DNA from: Akkermansia sp.
GTDB lineage: Bacteria; Verrucomicrobiota; Verrucomicrobiia; Verrucomicrobiales; Akkermansiaceae
Assembly: GCA_017555465.1 (NCBI GenBank)
Contig: JAFZGH010000172.1
Location: 1 to 13,661 of the forward strand
DNA: 13,661 nucleotides
Direction: 5' to 3'
Part shown: positions 5,987 to 13,389 of the stretch, piece after piece
Layout of the letters: each line of letters starts with the position of its first letter
Position numbering within the stretch: position 1 is the stretch's first letter
The notes under the pieces: generated by a model
The model's database searches: none
Told to the model about the DNA's origin: nothing
The model's input: only the letters and a program-made list of their open reading frames with translations
Position numbers and translations under genes: made by a program

Positions 5987-8422
5987 ATGAAGCTTTCCCT
6001 TCTCTTCTCTCTTGCAGTACTGGCCGCCGCAACGGCACAAGCCGATACCACGCAGGCCGCCAGCCTGGTACGCGAGGGAAAACCGGCAGATGCCCTGGAA
6101 ACACTCCGCGGGCAGGATTCTCCAGAAAGCTCTTTCTGGAAAGGGCGCGCACTCATTGACCTGGGGCGTCTTCAGGAAGCCGCTGCTGCACTGGAAAAAG
6201 TACCGGCCGAGCACGAATTATATCCGTATGCAGCCAAGGCTCTGCTGTACTGTGCATGGATAAGTGACAGCGTTGATTTTGCAGTTATCGCCACCCCCAT
6301 GGCCACCAGCAGCAATCAGGAAATTGCCGAATTGGCCACCGCTGCCCTGGCCGAATTCTGGCTTCGCCAGCCTCGCAGCCAGGATAATTCAGCCCTGGAA
6401 CGCCTGCGCCGTATGGCGGTTGACAAGCCGGAACTGCAGCCCCTGCTCCGACTTCTGGAAATCGACAACATGCGACTGCGTGGAGAATTTGACAAAGCCA
6501 TTGAGCTCTGCCGGGAAATGGAGGCCGATACCGCCCTCCCCCTCATCATGCGCCAGCGCGCGCGTCTTTCCCTTTCTTCCGTTTACTACACCAAGGAAGA
6601 ACGGCAGCTTCAGGCCAGGAAACAAGAACCTCAGGACATCAGCGCACTTCCCATCATCAGCAGCGATACTTCTGCCGAACCAGCCGATTTTGACGATGGC
6701 AAAGGCGAAGAAACTCTGCTGCATTTCATCTCATCCCACCCGGATTCGCCCCTGCTCGAAGAAGCATTCCGGCGTCTGCAACAGCGAGATGCCTTCCAGA
6801 AGAGCGAATACGCCCGCACGAAATTGAAAGAATGGGCAGAAGAAACCCTCAAATCACGCCGAGCCGCCACGGCCCTGCTTATTCTGCAGCATTTACTCAT
6901 CCCAGAGGATGCCGCCGGCGAAATTTCCATTGATGTCACCTGTGCCAACACGGCCGCAGCCACTTGCCCCAATGAAGCAGCCACGCACACCATCCTTCTG
7001 GAACAGACCCGCTGGTTCTTCAACCGGCACCAGCCCCGTGAAGCGCTGCTCTACCTCGGCATGATTCGCAGCAACAGCGTCATCAAGGATTTTATCGAAA
7101 TCCAACTGAGAGACCCAGCGCTGCCCTCCACAGCCCAAGCCTACCTGGCCTGTGCACGCCAGGCTCCTGAAAACCTGCGGCCGGCTGCGCTTAAAAACGC
7201 CTTGCTCAGCGCCCTCATCTCAGGCGATACCGCCGTGCAGGAAACAGTGCTCAACATGCCCGACATTTCCCCGGAGCTGCATTTTGATTTGCTGAGTACC
7301 CGCGCTGCTTACCTGCTCGACAAGGCCCCGGACCAGGCACAGGCAGACCTGGAAATTCTGCTCTCCACCCCAGCCCCGACGCCCGATATGCGGGCCGACG
7401 TGGAAATGGACCGTGCCTATCTGCACCTGCAACACAACCCTGCCTCTGCGCGGGAATTGCTCCTCAAGAGTGCTATCAACAACAATCTGACCAACCTTTC
7501 CCCCGAACGCCAACTTCGGTTCATTGCCCTGCAAGAGGAGGCACTGCGCCGCATCTCCGGCACCAGCGGAGACTTCAATGCCGGCAAGGAAAGCATCGAA
7601 CTCATACAGCAGGCTGCAGGAAAAATGAAAGACCCGCGTGTACTGGCTGTGCTTACCCTGCATCTTGCCAGCCTGCAGTCCGCCGACGAGCAATACCCGG
7701 AAGCCCTCCGCACCCTCAACAGACTGCTGCGCAAATACCCGAGAACTGACTATGCGCCACGTGCGCTCTACATGTCTGCGCGCATTTCCGAGCTGATCGG
7801 CACGCTGGATTCGCTGAAACGCGCCGTTACCCTCTACGAAACCTGCGCAACCCGCAGTAATGAACTGAATATCAAGGCCCGCATACGCCGCGCGGCAGTA
7901 CTCCTGCGCCTCGGCAAGCATGAAGAAGCCGAACAGGAACTCACCTACCTGCTCCGCAAAAATCCCGATATGCGCCCTCAGGACAAATTGATGGCCAACG
8001 CCGTGCTGGCCAACAACCAGGCCCTGCTGGGCACAGACGAAGGCCGCCGGGAAGCCGTCCGCATTGCCGGAGAAATGCTCAACGATTCGGGCTTGTCCAC
8101 ATGGTGGCGCTTCCGGGCGCTGCTGCACCACGCCACGCTCTGTTCCCGCGCAGGGATGAGTGACCAGGCCCTCACCGATTACCTGAAAATTCTTTCCCTG
8201 AAACCAGCCACAGGGGCATCTCCCACCGAAGCTGAATGGTCTGTGCTCTACAGCGCCGGTGCCGGGGCGGTTTCGCAGCTGCTCGAACTGAAACGGCACA
8301 CCGAAGCGGCCGACATGGCAGACCAGATTGCAGCCTGGAACAAAGAAAAAGCAAGCCTCGCCAAGCGCCGTCAGTTCGCAGACTGGGCTAAATATATCCG
8401 CCAGACCAGTTTTGCCAACTAG
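5987..8422 (+). CDS. Large exported TPR-repeat protein
   Basis: An 811-residue protein starting MKLSLLFSLAVLAAATAQA, a type I signal peptide with cleavage expected after AQA, so it is exported to the periplasm or beyond. The rest is almost entirely helical with TPR-like units: near the N-terminus (REGKPADALETLRGQDSPES, ALIDLGRLQEAAAALEKVP), in the last third (EQYPEALRTLNRLLRKYP, LGKHEEAEQELTYLLRKNPD) and close to the end (AGMSDQALTDYLKILSLKP). Such proteins act as scaffolds in outer-membrane assembly, secretion or wall complexes; the exact role is unknown. The frame is open upstream to 5903 inside the M23 gene, but the ATG at 5987 is chosen because it begins the signal peptide. It is probably co-transcribed with pgsA, the lipoprotein and the M23 gene. 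Confidence 0.87.
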   Translation: MKLSLLFSLAVLAAATAQADTTQAASLVREGKPADALETLRGQDSPESSFWKGRALIDLGRLQEAAAALEKVPAEHELYPYAAKALLYCAWISDSVDFAVIATPMATSSNQEIAELATAALAEFWLRQPRSQDNSALERLRRMAVDKPELQPLLRLLEIDNMRLRGEFDKAIELCREMEADTALPLIMRQRARLSLSSVYYTKEERQLQARKQEPQDISALPIISSDTSAEPADFDDGKGEETLLHFISSHPDSPLLEEAFRRLQQRDAFQKSEYARTKLKEWAEETLKSRRAATALLILQHLLIPEDAAGEISIDVTCANTAAATCPNEAATHTILLEQTRWFFNRHQPREALLYLGMIRSNSVIKDFIEIQLRDPALPSTAQAYLACARQAPENLRPAALKNALLSALISGDTAVQETVLNMPDISPELHFDLLSTRAAYLLDKAPDQAQADLEILLSTPAPTPDMRADVEMDRAYLHLQHNPASARELLLKSAINNNLTNLSPERQLRFIALQEEALRRISGTSGDFNAGKESIELIQQAAGKMKDPRVLAVLTLHLASLQSADEQYPEALRTLNRLLRKYPRTDYAPRALYMSARISELIGTLDSLKRAVTLYETCATRSNELNIKARIRRAAVLLRLGKHEEAEQELTYLLRKNPDMRPQDKLMANAVLANNQALLGTDEGRREAVRIAGEMLNDSGLSTWWRFRALLHHATLCSRAGMSDQALTDYLKILSLKPATGASPTEAEWSVLYSAGAGAVSQLLELKRHTEAADMADQIAAWNKEKASLAKRRQFADWAKYIRQTSFAN

Positions 8423-8436
8423 AAGCAGGGCATTCC

Positions 8437-8456
8437 CCGGAACCTTCCGGCCTTTT
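8437..8456 (+). terminator. Weak candidate terminator after TPR gene
   Basis: CCGGAA and TTCCGG are perfect inverted copies (8437-8450), though the loop is tight, and CCTTTT follows directly. It is 14 nt after the TPR stop and upstream of the gpmI promoter, the right place for an operon end. The T run is short, so termination would be partial at best. Confidence 0.35.
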
Positions 8457-8480
8457 GGGGATGTTTCTGCGTGTTTTGGC

Positions 8481-8509
8481 TTCACATCTGACTGGGAAGA
8501 TGATAGAAT
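8481..8509 (+). promoter_or_regulatory. gpmI: Sigma70-like promoter of gpmI
   Basis: TTCACA (8481-8486, five of six consensus bases) and TAGAAT (8504-8509, five of six) are separated by exactly 17 nt, with TGA before the -10 giving an extended -10. The gpmI ATG begins after 6 further bases (ACCCGC), so transcription should start at the ATG itself and the mRNA is predicted to be leaderless. Confidence 0.7.
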
Positions 8510-8515
8510 ACCCGC

Positions 8516-10048
8516 ATGGCTAATAAACCTGTAGTACTTATCATCCGCGACGGCTGGGGCCGCAACCCGCAGGGCCCGGAAGCCGCCAATCAGACCGGCG
8601 ATGCTACCGTTCTCGCCAAAACTCCTTTCACCGATAAACTGCTGGCCACCTGCCCGCACATGATGCTGGGCGCCTCTGGTCAGGATGTAGGCCTGCCCGA
8701 TGGGCAGATGGGCAACTCCGAGGTAGGCCACCTCAATCTGGGTGCCGGCCGCGTGGTGTTCCAGGACCTCTGCCGCATCACCAATGCCATTAACGATGGT
8801 TCCCTTGCCAAGAATCCCGTAATTGTGGATGCCTACGCCAAGGCCGCCGGTAGCCGACTGCACCTCATGGGCCTCGTGTCCGACGGTGGTGTGCACTCTC
8901 ACATCGACCACCTCATCGGCCTCGTAAAAATCGCTGCCGAAGCAGGCGTGAAGGATATCTACATCCACGCCATCATGGACGGCCGCGACACCGACCCCAA
9001 GAGCGGCGCAGGTTTCCTGCAGCAGCTTGAGGACGCCGTGGCTCCCTACGGCGCAAAGATTGCCACCGTGGTGGGCCGTTTCTTCGCCATGGACCGCGAC
9101 AAGCGCTGGGACCGCGTTCAGATTGGCTGGGATGCCATCGTGCTCGGCAAGGGTGAGGCCTGCACTTGCAGCCCCGCAGAATACGCCCGCAAGAGCTACG
9201 AGGACGGCGTGACCGACGAATTCATGAAGCCCGCCGTGTTTGTGGACGCTGATACGCAGCGCGTGCGCGACAACGACGTGGTTTACTTCTTCAACTTCCG
9301 CGCAGACCGCGCCCGCGAGCTTTCCCGCGCCTTCATCTATGAGGATTTCGACGGTTTCGACCGCACCGTACAACCCAAGGTTCACTACGTGACGATGTCC
9401 GAATACGAAGCCTGCTATCCCACTCCGATTGTATTCGAGCAGGAGCAGCTTTCCAACATTCTGGGTGAAGTCATCGCCAAAGCCGGGCTCAAGCAGCTCC
9501 GCATTGCCGAGACTGAAAAGTACGCTCACGTCACCTTCTTCTTCAACGGCGGTGTGGAAACTCAGTTCGAAGGCGAGGACCGCATTCTTGTCCCCTCCCC
9601 CCGCGAAGTAGCCACCTACGACCTCAAGCCCCAGATGAGCGTGGGTGAAGTGGCTGATAAATTCGTTGAAGCCATCGGCAACTACGACATCGCCATCATG
9701 AACTTTGCCAACCCCGACATGGTGGGCCACACCGGCTACCTCGAAGCCGGCATCGCCGCCTGTGAGGCTGTAGACGCAGCCCTGGAAAAGAGCGTGAACA
9801 AGATTCTCGAACTGGGCGGCTGCTGCCTTATCTGCGCCGACCACGGCAACTGCGAGAACATGCTCAACCCGGACGGCTCCCCCAACACCGCCCACACCAC
9901 CAACCTGGTAGACCTCATCTACTGCGGCCCCGACCAGGACACCATCACCCTGAGCGATGGTATTCTGGCCGATATCTCCCCCACCCTGCTGCACCTGCTC
10001 GGCATTGAGCAGCCCGCCGAAATGACCGGCCACAGCCTGGTGAAGTAA
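8516..10048 (+). CDS. gpmI: 2,3-bisphosphoglycerate-independent phosphoglycerate mutase
   Basis: GpmI interconverts 3- and 2-phosphoglycerate in glycolysis and gluconeogenesis through a phosphoserine intermediate and two manganese ions; it is cytoplasmic and belongs to the alkaline phosphatase superfamily. The 510-residue length is normal. The N-terminal LIIRDGWG holds metal ligand D12, GQMGNSEVGHLNLGAG holds the nucleophile S68, SDGGVHSHIDH (H127/H129) and IHAIMDGRDTDP bind substrate, FNFRADRARELSRAF is the phosphate-binding arginine segment, CADHGNCENM supplies D442/H443, and NTAHTTN contains the final metal-binding histidine. Codon use is strongly biased to a few C-ending codons compared with its neighbours, as expected for a highly expressed gene. 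It is flanked by its own promoter and a strong terminator, so it is probably a single-gene unit. Confidence 0.98.
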   Translation: MANKPVVLIIRDGWGRNPQGPEAANQTGDATVLAKTPFTDKLLATCPHMMLGASGQDVGLPDGQMGNSEVGHLNLGAGRVVFQDLCRITNAINDGSLAKNPVIVDAYAKAAGSRLHLMGLVSDGGVHSHIDHLIGLVKIAAEAGVKDIYIHAIMDGRDTDPKSGAGFLQQLEDAVAPYGAKIATVVGRFFAMDRDKRWDRVQIGWDAIVLGKGEACTCSPAEYARKSYEDGVTDEFMKPAVFVDADTQRVRDNDVVYFFNFRADRARELSRAFIYEDFDGFDRTVQPKVHYVTMSEYEACYPTPIVFEQEQLSNILGEVIAKAGLKQLRIAETEKYAHVTFFFNGGVETQFEGEDRILVPSPREVATYDLKPQMSVGEVADKFVEAIGNYDIAIMNFANPDMVGHTGYLEAGIAACEAVDAALEKSVNKILELGGCCLICADHGNCENMLNPDGSPNTAHTTNLVDLIYCGPDQDTITLSDGILADISPTLLHLLGIEQPAEMTGHSLVK

Positions 10049-10071
10049 CCGCCGGATTCCATCATCACCAA

Positions 10072-10107
10072 TCCCCGCTTTCCTGTTCAGGAGAGCGGGG
10101 AATTTTT
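10072..10107 (+). terminator. Intrinsic terminator of gpmI
   Basis: CCCCGCTTTCCT (10073-10084) pairs with AGGAGAGCGGGG (10089-10100) in a 12-bp stem with a single T-G wobble and a GTTC loop. AA and then five T (10103-10107) follow. It starts 24 nt after the gpmI stop. This is a textbook Rho-independent terminator and separates gpmI from the peptidase operon. Confidence 0.92.
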
Positions 10108-10132
10108 ATATGCGGCCCGGCACGGCATTGAC

Positions 10133-10160
10133 TTGTAACGGCCGGACTATTTGCTATAAT
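10133..10160 (+). promoter_or_regulatory. Sigma70-like promoter of the M3 peptidase operon
   Basis: A perfect TATAAT (10155-10160) is preceded by TGC, giving an extended -10. The best-spaced -35 is TTGTAA (10133-10138, 16-nt spacer); a better-matching TTGACT at 10128-10133 would need a 21-nt spacer. Transcription should start near 10167, against the GTG-ATG pair at 10168-10173, so the mRNA would have a leader of 0 to 4 nt. Confidence 0.72.
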
Positions 10161-10170
10161 GTGTGGCGTG

Positions 10171-12339
10171 ATGACTTCGCGTCATTTATACACTTTTGTC
10201 TGTTCTGCAGCCTGTGTTCTGCTGGCTCCGGCAACCAGGGCCGAGCAGGAACACCCTTTTTTCCGCACAGCACAGTATCCGGCATGGTCGCAGATGACTC
10301 CGGAACAGGCCCTCACTGATACCCGCGCCGCCATTGATGAAGCACGGGCTCAGTTAGAAGCCATTGCCACGGTTGCTCCCGGAACCGCAACTTTTGAAAA
10401 CACCTTCCTGGCCTGGTATGAGGCCGGGCAGAATCTGAAACAGGTCACCAACTACGTGTTCCACTTGCACACGGTTCTGGGCAAAAAAGACATGCAGCAA
10501 ATGATGAGCCGGATTATGGCAGAAGCCACCGCCTACAAAGCAGAGGGGCTGCATGCCACGCGCATTGCACAAGTGCTGCGCGAGTCAGCCAATGCTCCCT
10601 GGGTGAAAGAACTCAGCCCGGCACGCCAGCGTTTTGTTCAGCAGACCCTGCAGAGCATGAACGACAGCGGTTTGTTCCTCACGCCGGAACAGCAGACCCG
10701 CAAAGCGGCTATTGAAAAGGAACTCTCGCAGCTTGGCTTCCGCTTCACGGCCTATGTGCAGAATGCCCGGCACCAGTGGCAACTACTCATCAGAACCCCT
10801 GCCGAACTGGCGGGCATGCCGCGCGGTTGGATGCAGATGGCCGAGGGCGGGGGGAAACAGGTAAGCAATGACGGCCAGCCCGCCTGGCTCATCAATCTGA
10901 CCACCGTCCCCGCTGCACCGGTGCTGCGCTATTGCACGGTAGCCGAAACCCGCCGGAAATGCTGGCTGGGAACCACCAGCGCTGGCACAGACCGGGCGTA
11001 TGATACCGAGCCCATCATCAAGCGCATTCTGGAACTTCGCCATGAACTGGCAACCATACTCGGCTACGCTAACTTTGCCGATATGCAGGCATCCCGCCGC
11101 ATGATGGGCTGCGGGCAGAAAGCGCTGGATTTCATCAACGACATGCTGCAAAAGAGCAAACCCGCCTGGGATGCCTATGTGGCAGCCGAACTGAAACGCT
11201 TCTCCCAAGCCTGCGGCAAAGAACTCACCGAGGTGAACCCCTGGGATGTAGAATACCTCAACCGCCACCTGCCTCCCGAACGCAGTTCTTTCAATATCAA
11301 TGTCATCACCCCTTATCTGCAGATTGACAAAGTGGTTGAAGGACTCATGAATATATGGGCAGGCCTCCTGAATCTCCATATCCAGGAGCTTCCCACCGTC
11401 TGCCTGAAACCAGGAGAATCCCCCAAGCCCGGCGTGGTGGAAACCTGGCACCCGGATGTGCGGTGTTTCTCCGTAAAAGATGCCGTTACAGGAAAACACC
11501 TGGGCTCGTTCTACATGGATATCCTGGCACGCCCGCACAAACGCACGCAAGCCTGGTGCCTGCCATTGCGCGATGGCAATCCCAAGTCAGACGGCTCACT
11601 AGGTGAGCCTCATCTGGCCGCACTCATGGCAAATTTCACCCCGCCGCAGCCCGGGAAACCCCACCTGCTCAACCATGGCGAACTCTACATGCTTTTTCAC
11701 GAGTTCGGACACATGATGCACATGATGCTGGGGCACGGCGAGCTGCGTGCCCACTGCACCGCCGAGGTTGAACGTGATTTTGCGGAAATGCCCAGCCAAC
11801 TGCAGGAAAGCTGGATATGGGAACCCGAAGCGCTGGCTACATTCACCTGCCACTATGCCACCGGCGAGCCCCTGCCCGACCACCTGGCGCAGCAGCTGGC
11901 AAATACACGTGGTACCAATCCCATCGAGATGCACATCCGCATGCTCTGCGCCAGCAAGCTTGACCTCGAGCTGCACATGCACTACCACGATAAATGCAAA
12001 GACCGCCCCATCGATGAAGTAGCACAGGAAATCCTGGGGCCCTGGCTTTTCCCCTATACCGAACAGCCCCCCAGCGAAATTCGCACTCTCACCTACACCA
12101 TGGCCGAAGGCTACGCCGCCGCTCTCTACACCTACAAATGGTCTGAAATGCTTGCAGCTGATGCCATGACCCGTTTCAAGAAAGAAGGTGTACTCAATCC
12201 CTCCACCGGGGCTGATTACCGCCGCTGTATCCTGGAGCGAGGCAGCAGCATTCCAGCCATGCAGCAGATTCGGGATTTTCTGGGACGCGAGCCTGACTCC
12301 GCCGCCCTCATCGAACGCTACAGCCAGCACACCCCCTGA
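10171..12339 (+). CDS. Exported M3-family zinc oligopeptidase
   Basis: A 722-residue metallopeptidase of the thimet oligopeptidase/oligopeptidase A/Dcp family, which degrades short peptides. The zinc motif HEFGH is at residues 510-514 (E511 catalytic). The third ligand is E539 in ERDFAEMPSQ, 29 residues after the first histidine as in thimet oligopeptidase. The substrate-binding tyrosine segment GYAAALYTYKWSEM is present near the C-terminus. An N-terminal signal peptide (LYTFVCSAACVLLAPATRA) predicts export, whereas many M3 enzymes are cytoplasmic. The frame is open to an ATG at 10159, but that codon overlaps the TATAAT box and cannot be on the mRNA from this promoter; ATG 10171 is preferred, or the adjoining GTG 10168. 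The ankyrin lipoprotein gene follows after 1 nt. Confidence 0.94.
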   Translation: MTSRHLYTFVCSAACVLLAPATRAEQEHPFFRTAQYPAWSQMTPEQALTDTRAAIDEARAQLEAIATVAPGTATFENTFLAWYEAGQNLKQVTNYVFHLHTVLGKKDMQQMMSRIMAEATAYKAEGLHATRIAQVLRESANAPWVKELSPARQRFVQQTLQSMNDSGLFLTPEQQTRKAAIEKELSQLGFRFTAYVQNARHQWQLLIRTPAELAGMPRGWMQMAEGGGKQVSNDGQPAWLINLTTVPAAPVLRYCTVAETRRKCWLGTTSAGTDRAYDTEPIIKRILELRHELATILGYANFADMQASRRMMGCGQKALDFINDMLQKSKPAWDAYVAAELKRFSQACGKELTEVNPWDVEYLNRHLPPERSSFNINVITPYLQIDKVVEGLMNIWAGLLNLHIQELPTVCLKPGESPKPGVVETWHPDVRCFSVKDAVTGKHLGSFYMDILARPHKRTQAWCLPLRDGNPKSDGSLGEPHLAALMANFTPPQPGKPHLLNHGELYMLFHEFGHMMHMMLGHGELRAHCTAEVERDFAEMPSQLQESWIWEPEALATFTCHYATGEPLPDHLAQQLANTRGTNPIEMHIRMLCASKLDLELHMHYHDKCKDRPIDEVAQEILGPWLFPYTEQPPSEIRTLTYTMAEGYAAALYTYKWSEMLAADAMTRFKKEGVLNPSTGADYRRCILERGSSIPAMQQIRDFLGREPDSAALIERYSQHTP

Positions 12340-12340
12340 C

Positions 12341-13357
12341 ATGAACAAACAGCTCCTGATTCCAGTCTTCACCTCCGCCCTGTTGCTTGCATGCCAGCAG
12401 AATAAACCGCAGGAGCTCCCCCAGCTGAAAGGCACATTGGGCGGGGCCCTGATCAAAATGATTGAGGAAAGCAGGGAATTAGCCCAAAGGGAGACGACCC
12501 AGCAGGATATGCTGGTGAGTGCTGTGCGCGATGGCAGGGTAAATGAGGTAAAACACCTGATAGCCAGCGGAGTTGATGTCAATGCAACCGACCGCTGGGA
12601 AGACACCGCGCTAAGCGAAGCCGCCAAGCGGGATAATCATGAGATGCTGCGGCTTATCCTCTCCTCAAGAGCCGATGTGAACAAAGGCAATCCGCTATTG
12701 AGCGCCGTCTGCAGCGAAAAAGCGGAAACGGTCCGCCTGTTGCTCAAGCACGGGGCCGATGTCAACCAGATGACTGATAACCGCGTGCTCGGCACGCCGC
12801 TCATTCAAGCTGCGGATGATGGCAACCTGGAAATCCTGCGCGATTTATTGGCAGCTGGTGCCCGACTGGACGCTCGCCGGGAATCCGGCGAAACAGCATT
12901 GATTGCTGCCACTAAGCAGCAGCACACTGAAATTGTTGAAGCGCTTCTCCGTGCTGGTGCCGATGTGCAGCTGGCCGATAACTGGAACAGGACAGCCCTG
13001 TGGAATGCTGCTTCAAAAGGGAATCTGAAAATGGCTGAAATTCTGCTTAGCGCAGGAGCCGGGGTCAATACCACCTCCACAGACCAGGAGAGCATTCTGC
13101 ATGTAGCCGCCACACACGCAGAAAGCGTGGAAATGGTGCAACTTCTCCTCCGCCATGGTGCAGAACGCAAGCTGAATCCCGACGCAGTCTACCCTTACCT
13201 GCACCCGGACTGTGCGTATGAAGTCCCATCCGATGCCCTGCTCGATGCTCTGGAAGCCGCTGGATTTGACCACGGTATTTCCCGTGAACAGACGGAAAAA
13301 CAAAGACTGGAACAACAGCTTCAGGAAATCAAGCGGCTCTACCCCCATCTGCCCTAA
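12341..13357 (+). CDS. Ankyrin-repeat lipoprotein
   Basis: A 338-residue protein with a type II signal peptide ending ALLLAC, lipidated at C18. Residues about 57-278 form roughly seven ankyrin repeats, visible from the recurring pattern of A-x-x-G-x-x-E-x-x-x-x-L-L-x-x-G-A-D-V (for example KAETVRLLLKHGADVNQ, HTEIVEALLRAGADVQ, NLKMAEILLSAGAGVN). The last ~25 residues are a charged helix (REQTEKQRLEQQLQEIKRLY). Ankyrin repeats bind protein partners; the partner is unknown. The start is 1 nt after the M3 peptidase stop, so the two are almost certainly co-transcribed and coupled. Bacterial exported ankyrin proteins next to an envelope enzyme sometimes act as its chaperone or protector, as proposed for catalase-linked AnkB; applying that idea here is inference. 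Confidence 0.9.
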   Translation: MNKQLLIPVFTSALLLACQQNKPQELPQLKGTLGGALIKMIEESRELAQRETTQQDMLVSAVRDGRVNEVKHLIASGVDVNATDRWEDTALSEAAKRDNHEMLRLILSSRADVNKGNPLLSAVCSEKAETVRLLLKHGADVNQMTDNRVLGTPLIQAADDGNLEILRDLLAAGARLDARRESGETALIAATKQQHTEIVEALLRAGADVQLADNWNRTALWNAASKGNLKMAEILLSAGAGVNTTSTDQESILHVAATHAESVEMVQLLLRHGAERKLNPDAVYPYLHPDCAYEVPSDALLDALEAAGFDHGISREQTEKQRLEQQLQEIKRLYPHLP

Positions 13358-13389
13358 ATTACACATGTGTCACAAAGTTTTTGCGGTAC

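Noticed and set aside
7220..10033. A 937-residue open frame on the minus strand, antisense to the end of the TPR gene and most of gpmI
   Set aside because: It is Gly/Val/His-rich with no recognisable domain and spans two genes with clear motifs on the other strand. Strong codon bias in gpmI removes stops from this antisense frame.
10116..10145. CCGGC/GCCGG short inverted repeat around the M3 operon -35 box as an operator
   Set aside because: Only 5 bp in GC-rich sequence, easily expected by chance.
11599..12627. A 342-residue minus-strand open frame antisense to the M3 peptidase and the ankyrin gene
   Set aside because: It lies opposite the HEFGH-containing part of a well-supported peptidase and has no domain of its own.
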